64,000 nucleotides of DNA from Archegozetes longisetosus. Taxonomy: Eukaryota; Arthropoda; Arachnida; Sarcoptiformes; Trhypochthoniidae. The stretch is taken from assembly GCA_018873245.2 (NCBI GenBank), contig JAEMBT020000009.1, forward strand, positions 16,301,794 through 16,365,793, read 5' to 3'. Below are positions 1 through 12,060 of this stretch, in pieces; the stretch's first letter is position 1; every line of letters begins with the position of its first letter. A model generated the notes under the pieces. That model was not told where the DNA came from. It did not search any database and was given only the letters and a program-made list of their open reading frames with translations. Made by a program: the position numbers and the translations under genes.

Positions 1-2060
1 GATCAAAATTTAAATATAATTCTGTCATTTTCATTGAAGTGATTCCGTATTGCAACTAAAGTCAAAATTGAGGGATTGGTTCAAACGAATTTTAATTAGA
101 GAAACATTCATCAAAAACGAACATTGATTTCATATTAAATAAGTTTAAATAAATATTTGGACTCAATTCCGATCAACCAAACAGTAATTTGTTTGATGTT
201 ATCCATAGGAAAGTATTGCAAAAAGCCCACAATAGCATAAACTCTACTATTTTAATAAGAAAAGATAATGAGATCCTGAGCCTAATTTTCATATATTTCA
301 TGAACAATTAATCTTTTAAACGTTGAGTTTAATGAAATTTTGTTGAAGGCGTGGACTTTTTGATTGATAAACAGTCCCTTTAAGTGTTTTGAAGAGAAGA
401 AAAAAGTTAATTTAATTTGATTTGTTTCACTTGAACGATGCCTTAAAACAAACTGTTAGAAGAAAAAACGCATTCAATTAACACGCTATGCACTATAATT
501 TGGAAAACTAAATTTCATTATATCAAACTATAAAAACAAATGTTACCTTGAGAATAACAGCTCGATCTAAATGAATATTGTCAGCATGTGATTGTTTAAA
601 TTGCTATAAAACAATTTCTAGACTCGACATGTTATGCACGCAAAACAATCATTTTTGGCTACAATCTTTTGCCTCAACTCAACGATATTTTACAATCCGT
701 TAAAATTAACAAAATTGAAACGTTCAAAGTCTTACTATAGAGTGAACAATGCGTAGAAATGACTTTTGAAACATGTTTAAAGTGTGTTCAACAATTCATA
801 TAGAATTTATTTGGCTTTAGTACGAAATGATAAGTAGTATTGTTACGCCATACTAACCCATTTATATATAGGGAATCCCAAAAGTCCTATTACAAGGACA
901 AAATTGGTTGTTGTGTCACAATTGAAAAGCTTATTTTCATAGGGATTTAGAGATGAATATGCATTGAAACTAACGAATACATTTACCCAAATGCAATCAG
1001 ATTCTCATGAGATTTTAATTGAGCTTTAGATATTAGATAGATGCTCTAAGTGCTACAGATTATCTCAATTGTATTGACTTAGGTCAAAGGTTAATATATG
1101 AAAATTACGTCACTCTATAGTAATTTAGGTAAATCTAAGCGTGAGTGTCAACAATAATCTATGACTTCAATACTAAAGCAATGAAAATAAATTTACAAAA
1201 AACAATTCAATACTAGAATTACTGTTAAAATATTGTTCTTAGCTTATATTCGATTAGACAATGCGTAAAAGTAGATTTTTATTGGATTTAGTACTACTTT
1301 TATTGCATTTTATTGGGTTTGATATCGTTTTCTAAGTCAGATACCATTTTCTAAGTCATCTGACAAATTGCATCAAATCTAAACTACAGTCAAATTATAT
1401 CTAATCTAAACTACAGTCAAATGTCTAAACTTCACATTCAAACATATTAAACCATATATTGAGAATAACTTATCGATTACTTCTCAAACATCTTACAATT
1501 CTCTTAAACTTCTTATTCATTATTCAGCTAACTAATTAGAAATCTATTTCTTCAACTCAATTGCTATACTTTATGTGAAATTACTTTTATCAATACTCAT
1601 ATCAATACACTTTGCGAACAAATCACGTAAATTGCTATTATAAATGAACAGTGAATGGCACATAAGGTTATCATTAAACCTAACATAACAATGAACTTTG
1701 GCTGCTTTATGTCGCCCAAAGGCCTTTTCATTATTCATTTGTTTGGTCGCTATTTTGCTTGTGTTTCATGTGAAATGAGACTATTAGCTTGCTGATCAAT
1801 AAATCTATGCCAAACTTCATTTCTGATAAATTCAATTCAATTCATGTTCAATTATCTATTATTCAATTCTGATTCTTCAACATTCTTAATAAATGATTAT
1901 TTTAGACGATGTCAACTTTTTTTCGAATAAAAGGGAAACTGACACTAGGAAAAACACTTTAAATGTCGAAGCTTTCAAGTCAAAAATGGATTGGTTCGGA
2001 ATCGCATGGAAACTGCCATAAGAATAACATGAAGTGTCTTAAATGTACTGTCAGTTTTTT

Positions 2061-2198
2061 AGTAAATAAACTTATATCTGTAATAGAAATGTCTCACATC
2101 TTTACAATGTTTGAAAAGTTGAAGCGTCAAAATAGCCCAAAGCATGTCATAAACTTTGACAAAAACAGTCAAACCTATAGCTCTGTAGAAACAATTCG
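2061..2198. other. Near-identical conserved block 1, copy A
   Basis: This 138-bp block matches 60,512-60,649 with a single C/T difference and no indels, although flanking sequence in the same duplication differs at roughly a fifth or more of positions. Both strands happen to be open here. The minus-strand frame of both copies ends with the same residues (GLTVFVKVYDMLWAILTLQL and the following FKHC), then a stop. The plus strand is also open across the block, so coding cannot be assigned to one strand. It may be an exon, a noncoding RNA or regulatory element under constraint, or a gene-conversion tract. I do not recognise a known RNA family in it. Confidence 0.7.
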
Positions 2199-2394
2199 TT
2201 TCTCTCAAATGCAAGACAAACATTTTCAGAGAAAGTTTGGCACAACTATTGTTTTCCATCATTTTCAGCCCTCGTTTTGTTCGCATTTTGAGCATCAAAT
2301 CACTTACATTGAAAAGTGTCTCACGTTTCAAATCTGAGTTTAATTGGATTTGAGGCTTTTTCAATCTTATTATGTGTTTTGATCCCTGTTTCCG

Positions 2395-2480
2395 ATCCTT
2401 TTCAAGTTTAAGAAGAATTCATTTACTTCAGAATACAATACATACAAATCTAATTCAAAACACTTAAGCCATGACTTATC
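2395..2480. other. Identical conserved block 2, copy A
   Basis: This 86-bp block is identical by eye to 60,843-60,928. The sequence diverges immediately on both sides: left across 2,199-2,394, right from 2,481. On the minus strand one frame is open through the block in both copies (it begins SWLKCFELDLYVLYSEV), but no clear splice donor or acceptor sits at the block edges. This weakens the exon reading. Constraint or gene conversion are the alternatives. Confidence 0.7.
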
Positions 2481-3620
2481 CAAAGCTATATTAAAGCAAT
2501 AAATTTTGAAAACTATTTTGATTTAATAAAATTTTGCACAAATATATGTTTAGGTCATAATTATTAGATTTCTTTATATCCGTCACATCTTGTGATAAAT
2601 GTTTTGATAACTCTCTTGATTATTATTTTGTTAAATTTATGATTTGAAAAGCAAAAAAATTGTGTCATTTGATTCTTATTTATTCCATCGAAGTCTAAAT
2701 ATTTCGAAGGTTTATCCAACTTAATGGAAACTTTTACTCAGATTTCAGAATCCTCTGAAAATTTTTTTATCTTATAAAATGCAATTCTCAATTCTGTAAA
2801 TGCATTCAATTCAGCTCATTATTATTCACAACTAGACCCAACTATATTGAAATAAGTTTGAGAACAACGAAAGTAGAAAATTTAATAAACTTTGGGCTCC
2901 TTTACGTTGACTCAGTTATGTTTCATAATTAAGAAATGTTTTAATAATTCGATCTCATATTAATCTGAAATTCACTATATATTCTTTTAATTAGTTTTAT
3001 GGTAATTATCTCAACAAATTAAGTCGGGCTTACAAGTGTTTAAGAGCTAATTTTGATCTACTTATTAATTTTAGCTTGCTTATATTACATCAAACTTGTA
3101 TTCAAAATAAAAATGTCTTACCTGGTCTTCACTACTTCAAACATAATATGTTTACTCTTTCTTCATATTTTCATCAATTTTCAACTACAAAATTTTGTTA
3201 TGAATCTAAAGAATTGAGTTTAGAAATATTTTAGCAAATTGTTCATTAGTGGTTCGACTTATAACAGCTGTAAGTATGAACAAAGAGATTCCTGTTTTTG
3301 AAGTTACTCAATGAAAGAAAGCTTCAAAAACGGTTTATTTAAACTTTTATAAGCTTTTGACAGTATTTTATTGAAAAACGCTTTAAACTTGTGTTGAAGC
3401 ATAACATGTGAACTGCATTAATTATTTTGTATTCAACTGAAACGAACAGCTTTCACTAATATTAAATATTCATGAATACATTTTAGGGAAAAATCAACTT
3501 ACTTATACTAAGTATGTTTATAAAAACACTTTCTATTACCTAATTTCTCTTTTTTTCGTCTTTTCGATGATTAGAAAACGAAACTAGTTTTTTTTTTTTA
3601 AAAGAATTATTGCGTTTATG

Positions 3621-3650
3621 CGATTTTGAACATGATTTTGAACATGATTT
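3621..3650. repeat. Short 12-bp tandem repeat
   Basis: About two and a half copies of GATTTTGAACAT stand in tandem inside duplication copy A. The array is too short to say more. Confidence 0.6.
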
Positions 3651-4630
3651 TTGCTATCTCGAAAAATAATATGTATTACGCTATTTCTGTACATTAGCTT
3701 TCGTTTAATCTGAATCACTTACATCTCTAAATATGATGGAAAAAAGTTCATTCAATGGAATATTCTGTTAGAAAATAACTTCTAGATAAATTGATGAGCC
3801 ACATAAGCAGATGATGAATATCAAAAATATTAATTATGTACACAAAAAAGAACGCTTTGATAAAAGCTTTTTATATGGTTGAGATTTGAGAAGCTATTCC
3901 CAATAGTTTTCAATTATCTTACTTCTTCTTCAAGCAAGATTTCCATTAGCTTAGCTCGTAACAGCGTCGAAGCCAAAGAATTTCTAGTGAGGGGCACAAA
4001 GTTGATTTTCATGTATTTCGCGCTTGGTCAAAATTGGTATCATTGTCACAATGTATGGATAGCCTATTCAGCTATAAGAAAATGTTTGCAACATGAGTCA
4101 ATCTCATTTATATAAGAAAGACTTTTCTTTCTATAAAATCACTTTTGACTTAAGCTTTGAGTTGAGGTTGAGGGACTTGTATCCCCTAGATTCTTCCCTG
4201 GTTCATCAATAAGATCTTAGATAATGGAAATTCTCTAATGTTCATTTTCTAAACTATTTTGAGTCTCATTAATTGAAAGTAGTTTTAAAAGAAAAATAGA
4301 TTTTGATTATTGAATGGGGTAGGGATGTTGATAAGGTAGGGATGTTAATAATTTACATCTTAACATCTGATCTTTAAATATGACGTTAGTTAGACTAAAG
4401 AAGAAAAACCATAAGTACTCTAATGGATAGATCTTAAATAGAAATTTGTCTAATTGAAAATTTCTCTCATTTGATCAACTTATAAGCTATTAAAAAGTTA
4501 TTATATAGCGTAGAAGCTTTAAAGTTTTGATAGTTTAGTCAATCCGCTTATTATTTCTTCGAAAGTGCCTCAGTACAGGAAAGGACTTATTAGAAGTGAT
4601 CACAATTTTTATAGTTTCAAAAATTAGTTT

Positions 4631-5494
4631 CAATTCTTCCCATCGACTTATATGGTAATTAAATTTCATGCAAATGTCTACTCGACCAATACCTTAACTA
4701 CGATTTTAAGCTAAGGTTGGGCTAAAACTTTGAAGTTATCTATAATATTGCTTAAGAGCTAAGAGTAATAGAATTCTTCTTAAATGGATTTTGATTAAAT
4801 TCTAGTTAATTGAAAGAAAATGTTTTGAAATTTCCTCAAATTTCTATAAATAAGCCCAATAATTCCAAAGCTTCTAATGAATTATAGCCTCTTAGCTCCA
4901 CCACTGGTTCCAACTAAATCATTGGTAGTTTGATAAAAAGCTTGTGTCACAATTTGACTCTTTAATTGATGTATTGAGAAGATCTATCAAAATTACAACC
5001 CATATATCACCCGTAAAGGAGAAAATTGTTTGAATGCCTTATAATTCCAGCAGCTATTAGGATGAAAAATTCCAGAAAAAAGATCAATGACATCAGCCTT
5101 AACCTATCACACATAGTTTTCATTAGTTGATGACCGATCAGCTCAAAAAATAGTGTAAAACTGATACTAAAATCAATTTTGGAAATAATTTCTACACATA
5201 AATGATTACAAAAGCAATAATTGATTTATTTATCACTAGAGAAAACTGTTTCAAATAAGCTGTGAATACATTATAAGTTTTCGAATTGATCACAGAAGAT
5301 TCTGAGTGAGTTTTAAGTGTTATTCAAAGTTTTGTTGATTCAGCGAATACCAAAACTGAGAAATGTTTGACCATATCTCATTCAAACGGTTCTCTTTTAA
5401 CATTTATTCACAACTTTTACCGCCACGAAAGAGCAACAAATAAAATGAACACTTCAGTTGTTTCTAAACTAAAAAATGTTTGATCTCATACCTG
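4631..5494. other. AT-rich spacer, no gene seen
   Basis: AT-rich sequence with stops in all frames lies between the duplication and the TTAGG array. I see no feature in it. Confidence 0.5.
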
Positions 5495-5601
5495 ATAGGT
5501 TAGGTTAGGTTAGATTAGGTTAGATTAGATTAGATTAGGTTAGATTAGATTAGATTAGGTTAGATTAGATTAGGTTAGGTTAGATTAGGTTAGGTTAGAT
5601 T
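5495..5601 (+). repeat. Interstitial telomere-type array, TTAGG/TTAGA
   Basis: About twenty-one tandem 5-bp units lie here, TTAGG mixed with the point variant TTAGA. TTAGG is the telomere repeat of most arthropods. The array is internal, flanked by ordinary AT-rich DNA on both sides, and partly degenerate, so it is an interstitial array, not a chromosome end. The runs TTAGATTAGATTAGATTAGG recur, which suggests local expansion after the G-to-A change. Such arrays can arise by telomerase repair of breaks or by replication slippage. Much shorter relatives occur at 18,974-19,013 (inside a transposon), 30,694-30,721 and 45,325-45,343. Confidence 0.9.
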
Positions 5602-5739
5602 CTAACTTACATAAATTTTTAAATTATCTAAATATTTGAGTGATGTATAGCTTTTGACAGAACATTAAAAGAAATTGAAACAGAGCTAAGTTGTTGTCAG
5701 AACATAGTTGATATAGTAACGTATCATCATTTAAAATAG

Positions 5740-6540
5740 TCAAAATCTCTTCTTGGTGAAGAGGTGCTCAAACCTCACGCGATTTTGCCTATCTAGTCTA
5801 TTCATAACTTGTCATCAATGGAAAGCTTATGAAGAATTGAGTTCATATTTACAAGAATTTCTCAAATATACGATTGCTGGTAGAGGTTATAGCCAGTTGT
5901 ATTATGCCCTTCAGGCGCGGAGCACTTCTAGAGAGCCCTCATCCTCAACCCACTCATTGTTAAATTTGTCTTAACATTCTGAGAAACTCAATTCAACTTC
6001 GTCGCTGACATCTAACCTATAGCCTTATAGAGCGATTCCATTGGGTCTGATGCCAAAATAAGAACTCAGCTCGATAAGACAAATGCGAAGTCCTAAATCT
6101 AAATTGGATTTTAATATTAGGATTTTAGTAATCCGGCACCACCTTACTGAGAGACCCTACTTCTCAACCTGTATATTTTTGAACTTAGCTCGTGGTCACA
6201 GACTTCTAGTATATGCGGAATATGCCAAAAGCCACTAGATCAAGTCAGAGGACAGGTCAGAAACGGTGTACGAAAGAAGGAGTTAAAGGTCAAAGCTCAC
6301 TTGACAAGATCAAAGGTGAAATCAATAGTCTCAGCTTATCGAGCTCAATTCAGCGATACACAGTTTGGTAGAGATGAGATCTTCCAGTCAAGAAGTGCTG
6401 TATTACTAAAATCCAACCCTTTAGCAGCTCGTAACTCTTCTGTCTCATAGCAAGTTTGAGAAATTTTACAGATCTGAGTCTAGCTTGTCCTTTGATAAAT
6501 TATTAACAGGGTGAATGAGTGAAGTAGTGTCTAACAATCG
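5740..6540. other. GC-richer patch of unknown origin
   Basis: This stretch has visibly more G and C than its surroundings, with strings such as AGGCGCGGAGC near 5,914 and CCGGCACCACC near 6,133. The parts at about 5,918-5,955 and 6,134-6,170 resemble each other loosely (both have a GAGAG(A/C)CC core followed by CTCAACC). A 73-codon plus-strand open frame begins at 5,753 but matches nothing I know. An old mobile-element relic or decayed gene is likely. No domain is recognisable. Confidence 0.3.
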
Positions 6541-6665
6541 TGGTAATGGCACGTGTCTTGTGTTCGGGTTTAATTTGTAGGAATAATCATATTTAAATGA
6601 ATTTTTGTAAATTTGTCATAAATGATCAAATGGATTGTATTGTCAATAATTCTATCATTATCTTA

Positions 6666-6863
6666 TCAGTCAACACAGTTATCGTCCTCTTTAAAATCAT
6701 TTTCTCGCTTCAATAAATCGCAACAATTGAATAGACTTTCAAAGTGGGTATCTGTTAGTAAATAACGTCTATATTTCGAATTGTTTCTCCATTCAATAGC
6801 ATTGCTATTGAGTTGAGCCCTTATTTCGTTTGATGGCAAAATTACGGCAGTTTTGGATCGCAT
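6666..6863 (-). CDS. Possible short protein or exon, unknown
   Basis: A 65-codon frame starts at an ATG and encodes a hydrophilic peptide (starts MRSKTAVILPSNEIR, ends in the acidic, cysteine-containing tail KEDDNCVD). Composition is more protein-like than most open frames here: few runs of I/F/Y/N/K and a mix of codons. It lies 132 bp downstream, on the same strand, of the candidate exon at 6,996-7,103. There is no domain or recognised homologue and no visible signal peptide. It may well be a chance open frame. Confidence 0.22.
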   Translation of the reverse strand: MRSKTAVILPSNEIRAQLNSNAIEWRNNSKYRRYLLTDTHFESLFNCCDLLKRENDFKEDDNCVD

Positions 6864-6995
6864 AATAAAAACGCTTGAAAAATGAAAGGCATCACAACAA
6901 TGAGAAAAATTTCATCCATCTAAATCTGTTTTATTCATACAACACATTTAGAGTCTATTTTCACAATCTAATACGAGAAAATATTTAGTCTTTTA

Positions 6996-7103
6996 TTAAA
7001 TCCTATCTACAAGTTTATTGGCACTAAAATTCACTTCTGGATATTCTGAACTGTCTGAATATTTTGAACTGTCTGAATATTCTGAACTATCTGAATATTT
7101 TGT
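6996..7103 (-). CDS. Candidate 3' exon with serine/acidic hexapeptide repeat
   Basis: On the minus strand a pyrimidine-rich acceptor-like run ending TTTCAG (7,104-7,109) is followed by an open frame of 35 codons. It reads TKYSDSSEYSDSSKYSDSSE, then PEVNFSANKLVDRI and a stop. The repeat unit is Y-S-D-S-S-(E/K). Variation among units includes a synonymous GAT/GAC change. The stop overlaps an AATAAA hexamer (polyadenylation signal type). The combination fits a terminal exon of a spliced gene. It could also be a plain 18-bp minisatellite that is open by chance. No upstream exon was found. Confidence 0.28.
   Translation of the reverse strand, partial: TKYSDSSEYSDSSKYSDSSEYPEVNFSANKLVDRI
7039..7102. 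repeat. 18-bp minisatellite
   Basis: About three and a half units of roughly CTGAATATTCTGAACTGT, with minor variants. The array overlaps the candidate exon at 6,996-7,103 on the minus strand. Confidence 0.85.
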
Positions 7104-7360
7104 CTGAAATCAAAATAACTCAATTATTGTATTTAAAAACATTATTTTTAAGCAACTATTTAGTTTGGCATTAGTCTGTATTTAGTATGAATTATAAATT
7201 AATTAGGGATTAATTAATAAGAAAATCTATTATTTAATAGTTCTAAAATATAGTCAACTTTATGTCTATATTTACTCAGTCATAAACAGATGCATTTTTA
7301 CGCTTCAGTCACTTTAGGAAGTATCTCAATGTATCAAAAGCTTTTTAATATGTAGTTGTA

Positions 7361-7749
7361 CAGTAGACACTCGATATTTTAAAATCGCTTATTTTGAAAT
7401 ACTCAGTATTTTGAACCAATTTGAACATCAGTCTATATTGTTGTGTACTTCCTTATTTTTAAAATGTCTGGAGTTTATTTTCAAGTTTCAGGATATAATG
7501 ACATATCAAATTTTCACAAAAAGTATCATTATTACTAAGACTGCTGAGCAGTTCAGGTTTCAAGGATTCGTGGATGAACCCCAAACCTGAACCTAATCTA
7601 AATAAAATTTTAGTTTTAATTACTCACATATTGCAATTGAGTAAAATCTTTACTTCAGGCCTTTTTCAATATACCGGCTATTTTGAATACTCGCTATTTT
7701 GAGCAAAATTCTTTGGCAGAAGCGAGTTCGAAATAACGAGGTTCTACTG
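7361..7749. mobile_element. pogo/Tigger-like miniature inverted-repeat element
   Basis: The element begins CAGTAGACACTCGATATTTT and ends with the inverse of CAGTAGAACCTCGTTATTTC, so the ends match over about 30 bp with a few mismatches. Both ends abut TA (7,359-7,360 and 7,750-7,751), the target duplication of the Tc1/mariner/pogo superfamily. CAGTnGAACCTCG-type ends are typical of pogo/Tigger-like elements. At 389 bp it has no transposase frame, so it is non-autonomous. It holds an internal perfect 10-bp hairpin, GTTCAGGTTT (7,551-7,560) with AAACCTGAAC (7,583-7,592). Confidence 0.75.
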
Positions 7750-8049
7750 TATCATACATTCTATAAAATAATCCCCAAAAGATTATAAACTCATAGATCA
7801 GCACAATTCATAAATCGATAAGTCTAAATAAACTAATGGTAAAAATTATTTTAAAATTGAAAATAACTTACTTTGATTATATTCTCCAACAAAGTATCTT
7901 TCATTAATTCAAGTTTATGTGTATTCATGAATTTGAGTGAACTTAAATTATTTATCAGAACTCTCTATATTAGTACTTTTATTAAGCTATTGACTTTTGA
8001 GATATCATTTGAATATGAAATGGATTTAATTTATTGAGTTGCAGAACGA

Positions 8050-11000
8050 ATGTTCTGACATCAGAATTAATAGTTTTTGCATTAATTTAGGTGAAGGTGG
8101 AGCCAATTGAGAAATCTCTTTGTTATCCTGTCTATACTTTTAGTAATAAGTCAGGAACACATACTTCATATTCAAATCGACCGTTAAATAACGTGATTAA
8201 ATGTTCAGATATTAGTATTTTCATGAAATGACTATTGAAGTATTGATGAGAAATTGATTTATAGTTGAAATAATGGCATTCAAAACTATCATATTATTTG
8301 ATTTATTCGGCAATTAATTATATTCCAGTTATACTAATACTTGCAATATTTTAAATGGGATTTTATTACCATAGATAGTCTCTAGACTTGTGCTTTATAA
8401 CAAAAATCTTGCTTATAAAATATGCATTCATTCATTCATAAACTAGTTTGTAAAACAAAAACTCACTCATTAAATTATAAAACATTGAATTTTCTTATTT
8501 TTTATGCGCTGAGAAAGCCTTTGACATGAATTAAGTATTACATGTGATTCTATTAAAAGAACTTCTTATTTTGGATTTTTATCGGAATCTCATTTATTAT
8601 TAATTTACATCGATTTTCGAGTCTTACAATGAAGTTATTTCTGAATCATTCTGAGTAATTGACGGTTTAATCTTAAAGTTAGAATCTTATTAAAACTTAA
8701 TTTTAACATATGTTCATCCATATAATAAAACTCCTAGTTAAGTGATTTTCATAATCAATAATAATTATACATCAAATTAAACATTTCATATCAATATTCG
8801 ACTATATTTTCCACTTTGATTGCATCAAACTTCAATTCTCATCCATTTATACTCACATTCTATCGAATATCGCTTTTTGTGCTCAGAATTGATTCGAATA
8901 TCATTTGTTTGGAATGAAGAAAAGAATCTCATAAGAGAAAGTTTTCTCATTTACTTTGTGTGTGAATCAGAGCAAGTATAGCACAATTAATACTGAATTA
9001 AGTGTCAGAGCCTAGGCTTGATTTGAAGCATAGTTTTTACACAAACTCCAAGTGCTGTATTAATTCTGCTATTCTTTTATGGAATCTTTTATGGGATGAA
9101 AACAAAAATTTTTCTATAGCTGAACATTCAATTAGGCACAAATAATGACTGAGAACATAAGGTTTCAAAGTGTTAGTCCGCAAAATAAATTTGAAAAATA
9201 TTTAACATGAAAGAAATGTTGACCTGAATAGAAAACTATTCAATACAAATATATTTTACTCACAAGATTACTTCAAACAAAAATAAGACTTATATCAACC
9301 GAACTCATAGCTAATTAGTGGAACTTTCGGTCATTCTCTGAACTGAAACATGAGATAAAAATAAAATAATGGCTTACTTAGTAGAAAACTCTATGAATTA
9401 TAATCTCTGATGAAAGTTTTCTTTCAAGCTTATGCTCATTGGAATCATATCTATAGTGAAAGTTATTCATCTCTTGTCGAATCCAAGTCTCAGCTAACGT
9501 TTAAGCTTCATTTCACTTACATTAATAATATAGACATTATAATGAATTATGAAGAATAATATTTCATATTCAATAAATAGCAATTTAGGAGAATTCTGTA
9601 TATAACAAACCATTTTCATTGCAAATGCTTTTAATGTGATTTTTTCGCTTCTATGACTCCATTACATATCCCAAACTAATTGTTCAGATCCACAAACGGT
9701 AAAAAGATATTCTATAGACAATTGAATTGCCTTATAAAATATGAATGCATTATTTCTGTCCATCGATTCTTTATTTGACAAGTTTTTTACTCATATTATT
9801 TGAGACTAATCGTAGGCATTAAAACATTTATAATAATATGGCTCAAATGGCTCGAAACACATTAAATTTATTCATTCTTGTTGTCTCAGGAATTTTATAA
9901 TAATTATTCTTCTTTTAATGAGAATCGACTCCTACTATGAACTAATTCTTAAAAAGTAATATTAAATAGGTTTTGTTGTTCACGTTGAAAAGACTTTTTA
10001 TTATGTTTACACACTTTACTCATCGAATTAAAAGTAATTGTTGTGCAAGCTTAACATCAATATTAATTTGGAGACAAAAAATTCATTGAAGCTTGCCTTA
10101 AGAATATATTTAGCGCTTTTGTAGATAAAAGATTTAAATTTTGTTTAGAACTTGAATATAAGATGAAAGTTTTAATTATATTAAAATATGACATCGTATT
10201 AGCACTTAACTGTTATCATGCTAATCATTTTTTTCTAAGTATAACTTTTCAGACGAAATGCATTTATGAATCACGTACAAATTGTAAACATAGCCGCTAT
10301 GCAGTTATATAATTATCTTATTCTGAAAGCTTTTGTGGTTCAATATTGTATTGCATTAGAATTTTGTTGAGATGTATTAAAAGTACTATCAGTTAGCATG
10401 TACACTATTATTATTTTTCATATAGATTAGTGCACATGCTTACCTTTCAATTATATTAACTTATTCCGCAATAAATATCAATATTGCGATTAATGTTTCG
10501 GAATGAATGAAAATCAGTCAAATATTTGTATATATGTTTTCAGAAGTACTCTCAAAGCGCATAATAAAGTTCTTATTAACCCAACGATTTAATTAACAGT
10601 AATGATTCGATAAACTAATTATTGACTAGTTTTCTGATGCCATTTTTCGTGAGTTGAACGAATTCGATTAATTGTATTGAAAAGTTTTGTACTAATTCAA
10701 GAATTTTGCTAAAATTTAGAGAACTGTAAAATTATAAGTTTAAGTTTAATTAATCATAACCAGAAGTAGTTTCATCTTTTGTGGAATCGTTTTGTTTTTC
10801 ACTTCTACTCATAGAATAATTAAATCCAGGAGAACAACATTTGAGATAATAGACATCAAATTTTTTACAAGAGCTAAAATATATCAATAATTCATTGATT
10901 TATTCATTTATTTAATAAACACTGGAAAAAGACTATGTAAGGTAAGAGATGTTATATTATTTAGTTTTTCGAAAGTAAAAATTTATTAGGAAAAGACTTT

Positions 11001-11800
11001 TGAATATTTTTACACGAAAAGTTTATAAAAGTCAACAAGAATAATAAAATTTTATGATAGGACGTACTTGTCGTGCCAGTTATTCTCCTAATGGATGCGG
11101 CCAAGTTTAAAATTTTCTATTAGGTCCCTTAGGGCTCTGTGTGGAATATTGAAAATTTCAGTTCCAATCATGCTTTCTAGTTATTCTGTCATTTTTAGAG
11201 GAATATAAACGATGATTTGTTCATTTGTAAAAATTATTAATAAAAGAATTTTCAAACTACTCATAAAAGAGGGGAAAACATCAAACGTTGATTGTTCTTA
11301 ATTAAAAATTATAAGTACTTTCTGTTACCCAATTGCATTACATCTTGCATATATATTTTTAAATATAATTTTCTTAATTTTGTTCACTTTTTACATATCT
11401 TAGTTTGAGGTTTCAATAAACAGATCTCAAAAATCGATTTAATATTAAGTAAAACTTTATTCTGAACGAATGAACTAATTTCGATAAATAAAATATGCCT
11501 TAACTTTTTATTGTGATATTATTAAAAAAATGCTGTTATAATGACATAGAAATAGGGCAAAAATACATTCGTGTTATTGATATTGACAGAGAGAACACAT
11601 TAAGAATATCGGCGCATAAGCAGCAGATTCTGCAGACAAAAACTCGAAATAGAGACTTCAGATCAAACTTATTATAACATTTAAAGAGCAAAATTGCTTT
11701 ATAATCCGATTTTGAAGCGATAAGATTTCAAAATTATAAACATTCAATTATATAATCAAAAGCAATAGAATCTAACAGTTTTGTGACTTAAATAAGCAGT
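8050..11800. other. AT-rich spacer, no gene seen
   Basis: This long AT-rich stretch is closed in all frames, and no tRNA, repeat array or transposon end is visible. A short GC-richer patch at 11,060-11,160 is unexplained. A 15-bp imperfect stem (10,393-10,407 with 10,428-10,442) with a 20-nt loop is the only structure noted. Confidence 0.45.
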
Positions 11801-11819
11801 ACTATTGAGAAATTGTGGC

Positions 11820-12060
11820 CATCAAAATAACTATATGAATGATAGTTGTGATAGTGTGGCGCTGTGTCTGTCAATAGGCAAACTGAGCACATATATACTT
11901 GCATTCATCCATCCTTTCTATCGGTAGCTATGATTGTAATGGTTCGTAGTTCTGTCTCTTAGTCGGTTGTGTGCGGTAGCAAATTATATTGTTATAGTAG
12001 TTATACCATTGGTGTTCAACTGTTGTTTTAGAGTTTTTCGCATAACTAATACAGTGATTT
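11820..12060 (+). promoter_or_regulatory. Promoter-like patch, low confidence
   Basis: This patch is more sequence-complex and GC-richer than its surroundings. It holds a TATATA at about 11,893, pyrimidine-rich initiator-like stretches downstream, and CpG-containing words (GTGTGGCGCTGTG; CGGTTGTGTGCGGTAGC near 11,960). A 22-codon ATG frame follows at 12,127-12,192 (MNLFVVTPEFTKFSNTCSAG then Q and a stop) with A-rich context before the ATG. This could be a promoter and untranslated first exon, or simply a transposon relic. Confidence 0.2.

Larger units (their letters stand above)
1..4630. repeat. Segmental duplication, copy A
   Basis: This stretch is repeated in direct orientation near the right end of the window (about 58,735-63,310), roughly 58.7 kb away. 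Matching landmarks in the same order include the motif around 230-380 (59,000-59,110), 541-720 (59,260-59,440), 1,660-1,705 (60,015-60,070), 2,061-2,480 (60,512-60,928), 2,777-2,815 (61,320-61,355), 3,349-3,470 (61,889-62,010) and 4,540-4,610 (63,205-63,290). Between landmarks the copies differ by many substitutions and indels, so the duplication is old. The left boundary is probably outside the window. No intact gene is recognised inside it. It could be a two-copy segmental duplication or two members of a larger repeat family, which cannot be told from one window. Confidence 0.85.

Noticed and set aside
2100-2170. Hairpin GTCAAA...TTTGAC in conserved block 1 as a small RNA
   Set aside because: Only about 8 pairs with a long loop; cannot explain conservation of 138 bp.
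7540-7600. GTTCAGGTTT...AAACCTGAAC region considered as a tRNA T-arm
   Set aside because: No acceptor stem, anticodon loop or A box nearby; better explained as a hairpin inside the miniature element.
10393-10442. Imperfect 15-bp hairpin considered as a microRNA precursor
   Set aside because: Stem too short (13 of 15 pairs) and loop 20 nt; not precursor-like.
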